In this document: positions 6,493 through 15,336 of the stretch, piece after piece | Position numbering within the stretch: the first letter of the stretch is position 1 | Layout of the letters: each line of letters opens with the position of its first letter | Assembly (NCBI GenBank): GCA_902802815.1 | Contig: CADCNQ010000002.1 | Coordinates: 1 to 64,000, forward strand | Length of the DNA stretch: 64,000 nt | Direction: 5' to 3' | Source: an uncultured Bacteroidales bacterium | GTDB taxonomy: Bacteria; Bacteroidota; Bacteroidia; Bacteroidales; Bacteroidaceae | The notes under the pieces: generated by a model | Databases searched by the model: none | Told to the model about the DNA's origin: nothing | Seen by the model: only the letters and a program-made list of their open reading frames with translations | Program-made: the position numbers and the translations under genes

Positions 6493-7656
6493 ATGAAAAA
6501 GATATTTCTCATAGCGGCAGCCGGAGCAATGCTCGCGAGCAGCTGCAACAAAGGGCCCGAGTTCATCTACACCACAGAAGAGGTGAAACGGATGGACATC
6601 ACCACAAGTGTGACGGCAACCGGTACCATCGAACCCGTGACAAAAGTGGACGTGGGTACGCAGGTGAGCGGCATAGTGAGCCGCCTGTATGTGGACTACA
6701 ACAGCACAGTGAAGGCCGGACAGGTGATAGCCGAACTGGACCGCACCAACCTGCTGTCGGAACTGGCCAGCGCACGGGCCATGCTGAAGAGCGCACAGAG
6801 CGATCTGGCATACCAGCAGCTGAACTACGAGCGCATCAAGACACTCTACGAGAAAGGACTCGTGAGCACCAACGACTATGACAAGGCAAAGCTCTCCTAC
6901 GAACAGGCCAAGGAGGCTATGGTGCAGCGCGTGGAGAACGTGAAGAAAGCAGAGACGAACCTCGGCTACGCCACCATCACAAGCCCCATCGACGGCATCG
7001 TCATCAAGAAGGAAGTGGAACAGGGACAGACCGTAGCATCCAGCTTCAACACCCCCACCCTGTTCACCATAGCACAGGACCTCACACAGATGCGCGTGAT
7101 AGCCAACGTGGACGAAGCCGACATAGGCGAAGTGAAGGAAGGACAGAGAGTGACATTCATGGTGGATGCATTCCCCAACGACGTGTTCGAGGGCAAAGTG
7201 GCACAGGTGAGACTGGAACCCACCACAACAAGCAACGTGGTGACATACGAAGTGGTGATAACGGCTTCCAACGATGACCTCAAACTGAAACCCGGACTCA
7301 CAGCCAACGTGACAATATACACGCTGGAACTGAAGGATGCCATCACCGTACCCAGCAAGGCGCTGAGATTCCACCCCTCGGAGGCTATGCTCAACGAGGG
7401 TGAGACAATAGTGGACAATCCCGCACAGGGAGCCAAAGTGTGGGTGAAGGAAGGTCCGGAACTGAAGTCATACATCGTGGAGACAGGCACCACCAACGGT
7501 ATGCTCACTGAGGTGAAGTCGGGAGTGAACGAAGGTATGACAGTCATCGTCGACGTGTCGGCCGGAGAGGTGGAAGAGGAAGAGGAGGAAGAAGTGACAA
7601 ACCCCTTCATGCCGCGCCCGAGAAACAGAGATAACAAAAAGAATACCAAGAAGTAA
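6493..7656 (+). CDS. MacA-like periplasmic adaptor (membrane fusion) lipoprotein
   Basis: A 387-aa lipoprotein with lipobox SSC (Cys18). It shows the order expected of the MacA/RND adaptor family: the first lipoyl half with VGTQVSGIVSRLYVDYNSTV (about 54-73), a coiled-coil hairpin (about 95-155), the second lipoyl half with TITSPIDGIVIKKEVEQG, then the beta-barrel and membrane-proximal domains. It should link the inner-membrane MacB-type permease to the TolC-like channel. The C-terminus is unusual: a run of seven Glu followed by a basic Arg/Lys/Asn tail. The next gene starts 4 bp downstream. Confidence 0.92.
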   Translation: MKKIFLIAAAGAMLASSCNKGPEFIYTTEEVKRMDITTSVTATGTIEPVTKVDVGTQVSGIVSRLYVDYNSTVKAGQVIAELDRTNLLSELASARAMLKSAQSDLAYQQLNYERIKTLYEKGLVSTNDYDKAKLSYEQAKEAMVQRVENVKKAETNLGYATITSPIDGIVIKKEVEQGQTVASSFNTPTLFTIAQDLTQMRVIANVDEADIGEVKEGQRVTFMVDAFPNDVFEGKVAQVRLEPTTTSNVVTYEVVITASNDDLKLKPGLTANVTIYTLELKDAITVPSKALRFHPSEAMLNEGETIVDNPAQGAKVWVKEGPELKSYIVETGTTNGMLTEVKSGVNEGMTVIVDVSAGEVEEEEEEEVTNPFMPRPRNRDNKKNTKK

Positions 7657-7660
7657 AGGG

Positions 7661-8410
7661 ATGGAAAGAAAAGTAGTCATCGAACTGCGGGACGTAAGGC
7701 GTAACTTCCAGGTGGGAAGCGAGACCGTGCACGCTCTGCGAGGTGTCAGCTTCAAGATATACGAGGGCGAATTCGTCACCATCATGGGCACATCGGGCTC
7801 GGGAAAGAGCACGCTGCTCAACCAGTTGGGATGCCTCGACACACCCACCTCGGGAGAATACTATCTGGACGGCACACCCGTGAAGAACATGAAACGCTCG
7901 CAGAGGGCCGTGCTGAGAAACAGAAAAATCGGTTTCGTATTCCAGAACTACAACCTGTTGGCCAAGACGACGGCTGTGGAGAACGTGGAACTGCCCCTGA
8001 TGTACAACACCACCTACTCGGCCAAGCAGCGCCGCGAAGCAGCTGTGAAAGCCCTGCAGGCAGTGGGACTGGGCGACCGTCTGGAACACAAGAGCAACCA
8101 GATGTCGGGCGGACAGATGCAGCGCGTGGCAATAGCGAGGGCGCTGGTGAACAACCCCGCCGTGATACTCGCCGACGAGGCTACGGGTAATCTGGACACG
8201 AGGACAAGTTTCGAGATGCTGGTGCTCTTCCAGAAACTGCACAGGGAAGGACGCACGATAATCTTCGTGACGCACAACCCCGAGATAGCACAGTACTCAT
8301 CAAGAAACATCATACTGCGCGACGGCAAGATAAGGGACGATGTGGAGAACACCAACATACTGGACGCCGCAGAGGCGCTGGCCGCACTCCCCAAGCCGCA
8401 GGACGACTGA
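7661..8410 (+). CDS. MacB/LolD-type ABC transporter ATP-binding protein
   Basis: A 249-aa cytoplasmic ATPase. Walker A GTSGSGKST is at residues 43-51, the Q-loop is in VFQNYNLL, the signature MSGGQMQRVAIARAL is at about 147-161, and Walker B with the catalytic Glu is in VILADEATGNLD. The H-loop appears as FVTHNPE. The closeness of the signature and D-loop sequences to LolD/MacB places it in the mechanotransmission (type VII) ABC group. It pairs with the separate permease encoded 25 bp downstream; in E. coli MacB the two are fused. Confidence 0.95.
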   Translation: MERKVVIELRDVRRNFQVGSETVHALRGVSFKIYEGEFVTIMGTSGSGKSTLLNQLGCLDTPTSGEYYLDGTPVKNMKRSQRAVLRNRKIGFVFQNYNLLAKTTAVENVELPLMYNTTYSAKQRREAAVKALQAVGLGDRLEHKSNQMSGGQMQRVAIARALVNNPAVILADEATGNLDTRTSFEMLVLFQKLHREGRTIIFVTHNPEIAQYSSRNIILRDGKIRDDVENTNILDAAEALAALPKPQDD

Positions 8411-8435
8411 CAAATAAAACGGGAAAAGAGACAAC

Positions 8436-9653
8436 ATGAGTTTTACAAATCTCATACGAGTGGCGATAACAGCCATACTGAGCAACAAGAGCAGGACGCT
8501 GCTTTCCACACTGGGCATCATCATCGGTGTGGCAGCCGTAATCATCATGATGGCCATCGGACAGGGCTCCAAGGAAAGCATACGCAAAGAGATATCCAAG
8601 ATGGGCACCAACGTCATCATGATACGTCCGGGAGCCGACGTGAGAGGCGGCGTGAGACAGGACCCCAGCGCTATGCAGACGCTGAAGATATCCGACTACG
8701 AGAGTATGCTCTCGGGACTGAAATACGTGCAGCACGTATCTCCGGAAGTGTCGCAGAGCGGACAGGTGGTGAACGGCAACAACAACACGGTGACAACCGT
8801 CTACGGCGTGTCGCCCGAATACATGAGCATCAGACTGTGGAAGGTGCAGGAAGGCGACAGCTTCACGGACGAAGACGTGAGGAAGAACACGAAGGTGTGC
8901 ATCATTGGCAAGACCGTAGCGGACGAACTCTTCCCCGACGGACAAAATCCCATAGGACGCACGATACGCTTCAAGAACATACCCTTCAGAGTGGTTGGAG
9001 TGCTCAAGAGCAAAGGATACAACAACTGGGGTATGGACCAGGACAACCTGATGATAGCCCCCTACACCACCGTGATGAAGCGACTGGCTGCGCAGAACTA
9101 CTTCTCCACCATCAACGTGAGCGCACTCTCGGAGGAGATGAGCGAGAAGGCCATCAACGAACTCACACAGCTGCTGCGTGCCAACCACAAGATAAAGGAC
9201 GGAGCGGACGACGACTTCACCATCCGTTCGCAGCAGGAAATCATGGAGACGATGACCACAACGATGGACACAGTGACGCTGATACTCGTGGTGGCCGCAG
9301 CATTCTCGCTGCTGGTGGCAGGTATCGGCATCATGAACATCATGCTGGTGAGCGTGACAGAGAGAACAAAGGAGATAGGCCTGAGAATGAGCGTGGGAGC
9401 CAGAGGAAGGGATATCTCGCGGCAGTTCCTCTTCGAGAGTATAATAATATCCCTGACGGGAGGACTGATAGGCATAGGCGTGGGATATCTGGGCAGCTGG
9501 ATGGCAACGCTGATGTCGCTGCCCGCAAGCGTACCCCTGTGGAGTGTGCTGCTGTCGTTCGGCGTGTGTGCCTGCATCGGTCTCATCTTCGGCTACGTGC
9601 CCGCAAGGAAGGCGGCGCTGATGGATCCCATCGAGGCTATAAGATATGAATAA
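8436..9653 (+). CDS. MacB-type ABC transporter permease
   Basis: A 405-aa inner-membrane protein with one N-terminal helix (about 20-42), a large periplasmic MacB core domain (about 45-270) and three C-terminal helices (about 280-305, 330-355 and 370-395) of the FtsX-like permease domain. Conserved features include the N-terminal pattern ALSNKSRTLLSTLGIIIGVAAVI and the post-helix VTERTKEIGLRMSVGA. It couples cytoplasmic ATP hydrolysis to conformational change in the periplasm, pushing substrate through the adaptor and TolC-like channel. The substrate is not indicated by context. Confidence 0.94.
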   Translation: MSFTNLIRVAITAILSNKSRTLLSTLGIIIGVAAVIIMMAIGQGSKESIRKEISKMGTNVIMIRPGADVRGGVRQDPSAMQTLKISDYESMLSGLKYVQHVSPEVSQSGQVVNGNNNTVTTVYGVSPEYMSIRLWKVQEGDSFTDEDVRKNTKVCIIGKTVADELFPDGQNPIGRTIRFKNIPFRVVGVLKSKGYNNWGMDQDNLMIAPYTTVMKRLAAQNYFSTINVSALSEEMSEKAINELTQLLRANHKIKDGADDDFTIRSQQEIMETMTTTMDTVTLILVVAAAFSLLVAGIGIMNIMLVSVTERTKEIGLRMSVGARGRDISRQFLFESIIISLTGGLIGIGVGYLGSWMATLMSLPASVPLWSVLLSFGVCACIGLIFGYVPARKAALMDPIEAIRYE

Positions 9654-9673
9654 CAAAAAAAATAACAACTGAT

Positions 9674-10366
9674 ATGAAAAGACTGACTATTATTCTGCTA
9701 TGCGCAGTATGCTCCGTTATGATGGTGACGGCAAGGGAAAAGGTTGACAAAATCGACTACACCAAATATCTGGCAGGAGCCGTAGTGGAGGAAAACGGTA
9801 TCGTGACATTCACCAAGACATTCTCCATCAAGGGAATGGAAGAGGCACAGATACGCTCTCTCGTGCTGGGATATATCAAGACCACACTCGTGGGAAGCGG
9901 TATCGAGGGCAACAGGACACGCCTCGTGGACGACGGCAAGGACGACGGCACAATGGTGGCCCGCGTGGAGGAATGGATGGTGTTCAAGAGAGGATTCGCA
10001 TATCTGGATGCCACACGTTTCCGCTACACAGTAACAGCAAAGGTGGAAGGCAACAGGGTGACGATGAAAATCAACCAAATCAGCTACCTCTACGACGAGA
10101 GGATAGACGATGAGAACAAACCTACGGGCGAGGACGGTACCGTCTATGTGGCTGAGGAATGGATTGACGACGCACACGGACTCAACAAGAAAAAGAACCG
10201 TCTGGCAAAGGGCAGCGGTAAGTTCCGCTACAGAACCTGCGAGCGCGTGGAGAAAATCTTCGACAAGATGATGGACTTCTTCGAGGACGAAGCCAAGGAA
10301 GAAGAAGCCAAGAAACTGGAAAAACCCGTCGAGGTGAAGAAGAGAAAGTTCATCACAGAAGAGTAA
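9674..10366 (+). CDS. DUF4468 domain-containing secreted protein
   Basis: A 230-aa protein with a Sec signal peptide (about 1-20, ending VTAR). Its central domain (about 38-135) runs from VTFTKTFSIKGMEEAQI to MKINQISYLYD, matching the DUF4468 family with a TBP-like fold, common and uncharacterised in Bacteroidetes. The C-terminal 40 residues are a charged EEEAKKLEKP-type helix. It lies 20 bp after the permease, so it is probably co-transcribed with the exporter. Role unknown. Confidence 0.8.
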   Translation: MKRLTIILLCAVCSVMMVTAREKVDKIDYTKYLAGAVVEENGIVTFTKTFSIKGMEEAQIRSLVLGYIKTTLVGSGIEGNRTRLVDDGKDDGTMVARVEEWMVFKRGFAYLDATRFRYTVTAKVEGNRVTMKINQISYLYDERIDDENKPTGEDGTVYVAEEWIDDAHGLNKKKNRLAKGSGKFRYRTCERVEKIFDKMMDFFEDEAKEEEAKKLEKPVEVKKRKFITEE

Positions 10367-10367
10367 G

Positions 10368-12605
10368 GTGACAGAAAATATCATACATATTATATACATA
10401 AGGTTGGCAGCGTTGTTGCTGGCGTTGCTGCCCGTGACTGCGGCAGCGCAGATGTACGACTCGTTCCAGCAGCAGAAACTGGCCTCCGCCCTGCAGGCGG
10501 AAAAGGCAAACGGAATGTGGGGACGCGACTCCACCGGACACACGAAAAACAGAGTGGTGCCCTGGGGACAGTTCATGTGGACCATCGATGAGAGACTCGG
10601 CGACGTGATACCGGCTGAGAACAAGGACACTGTGGTGAACAACTTCCAGAACTGGAAATTCACCGACGGAATGACGGGCGACTACTCATTCCTGGGAAAC
10701 ACGGGAAGCCCGCGTCTCAACCGCATCTTCTTCGACAGAAGAAAACTGAGGGACTTCGAACAGCTCTCTCCCTACGACTTCTTCCTGGGAGGACTCTTCG
10801 ACTTCCGCTTCACGAACACCAAGTCGCCTATGACCAATCTGGCCTATCACTCCTGCGGCAACAAGCAGACGGGAGAAGACCGCGTGAGAGCCTACTTCGC
10901 AAGTAATATAAACAAGAATGCAGGCATCGGTTTCAAGATAGACTACGACTACGGCAGAGGATACTACGTACAGTCGCAGTTGAGTTCCTTCGGAGGATGC
11001 ATCTACGGATATTACCGGGGAGACAAATACTCCGCACACGCCTACTTCCAGGCTGACCGCATCAAACAGGCGGTGAACGGCGGCATAGAGAACGACGACT
11101 ATATCGAGAATCCGCAGTCGTTCCCGCAGTCGTACAGCAGCGACGACATACCAGTGAACCTGGCGTCGAACTTCTACTCCAACTACGACCAGCGCTACTA
11201 TCTCTCGCATCGCTACAACACGGGATTCTACCAGCGGATAGAAATGCCCGACTCCGTGAAACCCAAGATGCCGGCCGACTCTCTGCTGCTGCTGCAGCTG
11301 GGAGACTCGGTGCGCAACGTGGTGATGGCTGACACGCTGAGACTGTCAGTCACTCTCGACAGCTTGAAAAACGCCTGGGAGGCAGGTATAGAATACGAGC
11401 AGAAGTTCGTACCCGTGATGAGTTTCATCCACACGCTGGATATTCAGAACATGACGCACGACTACTACTCCAACTCGCTCTCCACACAGGAATACTACAC
11501 CCACAACTACTACGGAGAGCCCGATGAGCACGACGACAGACAGGCGATGCGCTCGTTCCGCAACACACTGGGAGTGAGTATGCGGGAAGGATTCAACAAA
11601 TGGGCGAAATTCGGCATCACACTCTTTGCAACACACGAACTGCTCATACAGAAGCAGAAATACGTCGTCGCCCCGCTTGATACGTCATATACGGGCAAGA
11701 CACGCAACAAATTCTCAGTGGGCGGACAGATAAGCAAACGGCAGGGAGACGTCTACCACTACGGTGCGGAAGGTGAAGTGTGGCTTGCAGGACACGCTGT
11801 GGGAGACTTCAGGGCCGCAGCGGATCTGGACTTCAACATTCCAATGGGACGACGCGACACAATGGCGTTCAAGGCGACGGCTCTGGTGGAGAACCGGGCC
11901 CCGAGTCTGTGGATGGAGGAGACACACACGCAGTTTGCATGGTGGGACAACGACCTCTCGAAGGAGTTCCACACACAGCTGATGGCAGAACTCTCGAACA
12001 AGCGCACCCGCACGAAGATAAGATTCGGATGGAGCAACCTCACCAATTACACCTACTACGCCATGCAGAATACGCTTGAGTCGGGAAAGCAGCAAGGCAG
12101 CACTATTCCCGGCGACTACAAGCACGACGTGGTGGTGAAGCAGAACAGCGGCAGCGTGCAGGTGTTCATGCTGCAGCTGTGTCAGGACCTCGTGGCTGGC
12201 CCGTTGCACTGGGAGAACGAAATAACGTGGCAGAAGAGCACCGATTCGGAAGTGCTGCCCCTGCCCCAGCTCAACTGCTACTCCAATCTCTATCTGCTCT
12301 TCAGGATTGCCAAAGTGCTGAGAGTGCAGCTGGGCGGCGACATCCGTTTCTTCACGAAATACTATGCGCCCGACTACGCAACGGCAATAGGACAGTTTGC
12401 TGTGCAGGACTACAACAACGGACCGGTAAAGATTGGAGCTTACCCCATCGTGAACGCATACGTGAACCTGCATCTCAAGAGATGCCGCATCTATGTGGCT
12501 GCAGCCCACGTGAACGCAGGACACGGAAGAATGTATCTGGCACCTCACTATCCCATAAACCCCATGACTATCAACTTCGGTCTGTCGTGGAACTTCTTTG
12601 ACTGA
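10368..12605 (+). CDS. Bacteroidetes putative porin family protein
   Basis: A 745-aa outer-membrane beta-barrel candidate with an N-terminal hydrophobic signal ending AAAQMYDSF. The start is GTG at 10368, one base after the preceding stop, and no ATG exists before the signal peptide. Repeated aromatic alternating strands and a final strand ending in Phe (GLSWNFFD) indicate a large barrel. The overall pattern fits the putative porin family of Bacteroidetes. Cargo is unknown. It is translationally coupled with the DUF4468 protein, which may act with it in the envelope. Confidence 0.72.
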   Translation: MTENIIHIIYIRLAALLLALLPVTAAAQMYDSFQQQKLASALQAEKANGMWGRDSTGHTKNRVVPWGQFMWTIDERLGDVIPAENKDTVVNNFQNWKFTDGMTGDYSFLGNTGSPRLNRIFFDRRKLRDFEQLSPYDFFLGGLFDFRFTNTKSPMTNLAYHSCGNKQTGEDRVRAYFASNINKNAGIGFKIDYDYGRGYYVQSQLSSFGGCIYGYYRGDKYSAHAYFQADRIKQAVNGGIENDDYIENPQSFPQSYSSDDIPVNLASNFYSNYDQRYYLSHRYNTGFYQRIEMPDSVKPKMPADSLLLLQLGDSVRNVVMADTLRLSVTLDSLKNAWEAGIEYEQKFVPVMSFIHTLDIQNMTHDYYSNSLSTQEYYTHNYYGEPDEHDDRQAMRSFRNTLGVSMREGFNKWAKFGITLFATHELLIQKQKYVVAPLDTSYTGKTRNKFSVGGQISKRQGDVYHYGAEGEVWLAGHAVGDFRAAADLDFNIPMGRRDTMAFKATALVENRAPSLWMEETHTQFAWWDNDLSKEFHTQLMAELSNKRTRTKIRFGWSNLTNYTYYAMQNTLESGKQQGSTIPGDYKHDVVVKQNSGSVQVFMLQLCQDLVAGPLHWENEITWQKSTDSEVLPLPQLNCYSNLYLLFRIAKVLRVQLGGDIRFFTKYYAPDYATAIGQFAVQDYNNGPVKIGAYPIVNAYVNLHLKRCRIYVAAAHVNAGHGRMYLAPHYPINPMTINFGLSWNFFD

Positions 12606-12609
12606 CAAC

Positions 12610-13599
12610 ATGGACAAAATAAGAGACATACGCTGGGGATTCGTAGGATGCGGAGAGGTGACGGAGCGAAAGAGCGGACCGGCCTTCTCGCTGGTGGACC
12701 ATTCGCAGGTGGTGGCCGTGATGTCGAGAAATCCTGAAAAAGCGCGCGACTATGCCTCCCGGCACAATGTGGAGAAATGGTACGACAACGCTCAGGAACT
12801 CATCTGCGACCCCGATGTGAATGCCGTATATATCGCCACACCGCCCTCCTCGCATGCCACCTATGCCATCATGGCAATGAAAGCCGGAAAACCCGTATAT
12901 GTGGAGAAACCGCTGGCGGCATCGTATATCGACTGCCAGCGTGTGAGTCGCGTGAGCAAGGATACAGGCATCCCGTGCTATGTGGCATACTACCGGCGCG
13001 AACTCCCCTATTTCCAGAAAGTGAAGGAACTTGTGGACAGCGGGGAAATCGGTAAGATACTCACCTGCCAGATACGTTTCGCATGCCCGCCGAGAGATCT
13101 CGACTACGACCGCACGAATCTCCCCTGGAGAGTGCAGCGAGACATTGCCGGAGGAGGATATTTCTACGATCTGGCACCACACCAGATAGACCTCCTGCAG
13201 ATGTGTTTCGGACCGATAGTGAGAGCACAGGGAGTGACGGCAAACCGGGGCGGACTGTATGCTACGGAGGATACTGTGGCTGCAACGTTCCAATTCCAGC
13301 ACGGACTGGTGGGAAGCGGCAGTTGGTGCTTCGTGGCGGACGAATCGGCAAAAGTGGACAGAATAGCACTCAGCGGAGACAAAGGAAGAATAAGTTTCTC
13401 TGTATTCACATACAAACCCATATCACTCTACACAGAAAGAGGAAAGGAAGAAATAACAATAGCAAACCCTCCTCATGTACAGCTGCCTCTGATAGAAAAG
13501 GTGGTGGGAGCATTGAGGGGAACAGCAACATGTAAAGAAGATTTACAGATGGCCACTTCGGTCAACTGGGTATTAGACAAAATATTAGGAAAACTATGA
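12610..13599 (+). CDS. Gfo/Idh/MocA-family oxidoreductase
   Basis: A 329-aa NAD(P)-dependent sugar or inositol dehydrogenase-like enzyme. The N-terminal Rossmann fold shows GFVGCGEVTE and the EKPLA motif that carries the catalytic Lys; the C-terminal half is the GFO_IDH_MocA beta-sheet domain (about 130-260). The ATG at 12610 is chosen over the TTG at 12598, which would overlap the porin gene, because residues start right at the fold. Substrate cannot be assigned. It sits 4 bp after the porin stop and overlaps the next gene by 4 bp, so it is in the same transcript. Confidence 0.88.
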   Translation: MDKIRDIRWGFVGCGEVTERKSGPAFSLVDHSQVVAVMSRNPEKARDYASRHNVEKWYDNAQELICDPDVNAVYIATPPSSHATYAIMAMKAGKPVYVEKPLAASYIDCQRVSRVSKDTGIPCYVAYYRRELPYFQKVKELVDSGEIGKILTCQIRFACPPRDLDYDRTNLPWRVQRDIAGGGYFYDLAPHQIDLLQMCFGPIVRAQGVTANRGGLYATEDTVAATFQFQHGLVGSGSWCFVADESAKVDRIALSGDKGRISFSVFTYKPISLYTERGKEEITIANPPHVQLPLIEKVVGALRGTATCKEDLQMATSVNWVLDKILGKL

Positions 13600-13985
13600 A
13601 AAAAATTGCTCTGTTTTTATTAGGAATGGTACTCTTCGTGACAAATATGAAAGGCGAAGAAGAGAAGTTTTCGGAAATCCAGTTTGAGACAGTAAAGATG
13701 AATCTCGGGACATTCAGCGAAAAGGAAGCCGTACGCACCTGCGCATTCGCATTCAAGAATGTGGGCACAGCGCCTCTCATCATCAACCAGGCGTTTGCAT
13801 CCTGCGGATGCACCACACCCGAATTTCCCAAGACACCCATCAAACCCGGCGAGGGCGGAAACATCACTGTGACGTACAACGGAGAGGGACGCCCCTTCGG
13901 TCACTTCACCAAAACCATCACGGTGCGCTGCAACGCAAAAACGGAAGTGGTGCGTCTGGTCATCGAAGGAGAAATGACAAAATAA
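13596..13985 (+). CDS. DUF1573 domain-containing secreted protein
   Basis: A 129-aa protein with a signal peptide (about 1-20) and one DUF1573 Ig-like domain. The hallmark FKNVGTAPLIIN is followed by CGCTTPEFPK and the P-G-E/G-N-I-TVTYN strand. These small periplasmic or exported proteins are abundant in Bacteroidetes; function is unknown, and the ASH/MSP-like fold suggests protein binding. The ATG overlaps the preceding stop codon (ATGA), so the two genes are translationally coupled. Confidence 0.88.
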   Translation: MKKIALFLLGMVLFVTNMKGEEEKFSEIQFETVKMNLGTFSEKEAVRTCAFAFKNVGTAPLIINQAFASCGCTTPEFPKTPIKPGEGGNITVTYNGEGRPFGHFTKTITVRCNAKTEVVRLVIEGEMTK

Positions 13986-14024
13986 CGCAACGCTGTCAGA
14001 AGTAACCTATAACCTGAATATATT

Positions 14025-15335
14025 ATGAAGAAAACACTTATCGTCATCCTCAGTCTCTGGATGGCCGTCTTTGCTGTCAGCGCAAAACCCAAGAAGAACG
14101 AGCGCCAGCAGACCGATCGCGAATACTGGGCGGCTCTCGCCTATCGTATGGCTGCTCCTGTGCTTGAGAATATGGCAAAGGGAGAACTGCAGAAGAACAT
14201 GCAGCTGGAACTGTCTCCGACATGGGACAATCGCGACAAGAAAGTGGCCTACATGGAGTGCTTCGGCCGTCTGATGGCCGGCATAGCTCCCTGGCTCAAT
14301 CTGCCGGACGACGACACAGCAGAAGGTAAGATGAGAGCCCAGTTGCGCGAATGGGCACTCAAGGCTTACGCCAATGCCGTAGATCCCGAAAGCCCAGACT
14401 ATCTCGGATGGAAGAGCGGAGGACAGACATTGGTGGACGGCGCATATGTGGCAGAGTCGCTCTACAGAGGATGGGACGGAATCTGGCTGCGTCTGGACTC
14501 TCTGACAAAAGCACGCTACATAAAGGAATTCCAGGGACTGCGGCGCTATGACCCCTGCTATACCAACTGGCTGCTCTTCTCAGCTATGGAAGAATGCTTC
14601 ATCGCGAAAGCAGGAGGAGATGCCGACTGGTTCAGAATACATCGCGCAATGGAGAAGATAGAGGAATGGTACGTAGGCGACGGATGGTATTCCGACGGTC
14701 CCTCGTTCGCTTTCGACTACTACAACTCATACGTCATCCAGCCCATGTATGTGGAGTGTCTGGAGATGATACGTCAGGTGAGAGGCAACGACAGCTGGAC
14801 CGTAAGAACATACGTCCCCACAACGGACAGAAACGAAGGTGCCAACTATCGCTACGCAGCAGCGCTGAAGAGAATGCAGAAGTTCGGTGTCATACTCGAA
14901 CGTCTTATCTCTCCTGAGGGCACATTCCCCGTATTCGGACGCAGTATCCCCTACCGCATGGCCACAATGCAACCTCTCGCACAGCTCGCATGGCGCAAGC
15001 AACTGCCCGAAGAACTGCACAACGGACAGGTGAGAGCCGCTCTCACAGCCGTAATGCACCGCATGTTTGACGGAAAGGGCGAAAGCAACTTCACAAAGGA
15101 CGGATATCTCACTATAGGATTCGTGGGCAGTCATCCCAATGTGGCTGACTGGTACACCAACAACGGCAGCCTATACATGACCTCGTTGTCGTTCATGCCA
15201 CTCGGTCTGCCCGAAACAGACGACTTCTGGACAGCTCCAGCAGAAAAATGGACAAGCAAGAAAGCATGGGAGGGCGACGACTTCCCCAAGGATCACAAGT
15301 GGAAGATAAACCGTCAGATACTTTACTGGGAATAA
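14025..15335 (+). CDS. DUF2264 domain-containing protein (alpha/alpha-barrel candidate glycoside-active enzyme)
   Basis: A 436-aa protein with a signal peptide (about 1-21, ending VSAK). The domain matches the DUF2264 family: LENMAKGELQ, AYMECFGRLMAGIAPWL, DPESPDYLGW, GWDGIW, NWLLFSAMEE and YSDGPSFAFDYYNSYVI in the usual order. Members are helical-barrel proteins often found with polysaccharide-degrading genes; the exact reaction is not established. The next gene starts one base after its stop. A role in periplasmic carbohydrate processing is inference only. Confidence 0.85.
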   Translation: MKKTLIVILSLWMAVFAVSAKPKKNERQQTDREYWAALAYRMAAPVLENMAKGELQKNMQLELSPTWDNRDKKVAYMECFGRLMAGIAPWLNLPDDDTAEGKMRAQLREWALKAYANAVDPESPDYLGWKSGGQTLVDGAYVAESLYRGWDGIWLRLDSLTKARYIKEFQGLRRYDPCYTNWLLFSAMEECFIAKAGGDADWFRIHRAMEKIEEWYVGDGWYSDGPSFAFDYYNSYVIQPMYVECLEMIRQVRGNDSWTVRTYVPTTDRNEGANYRYAAALKRMQKFGVILERLISPEGTFPVFGRSIPYRMATMQPLAQLAWRKQLPEELHNGQVRAALTAVMHRMFDGKGESNFTKDGYLTIGFVGSHPNVADWYTNNGSLYMTSLSFMPLGLPETDDFWTAPAEKWTSKKAWEGDDFPKDHKWKINRQILYWE

Positions 15336-15336
15336 A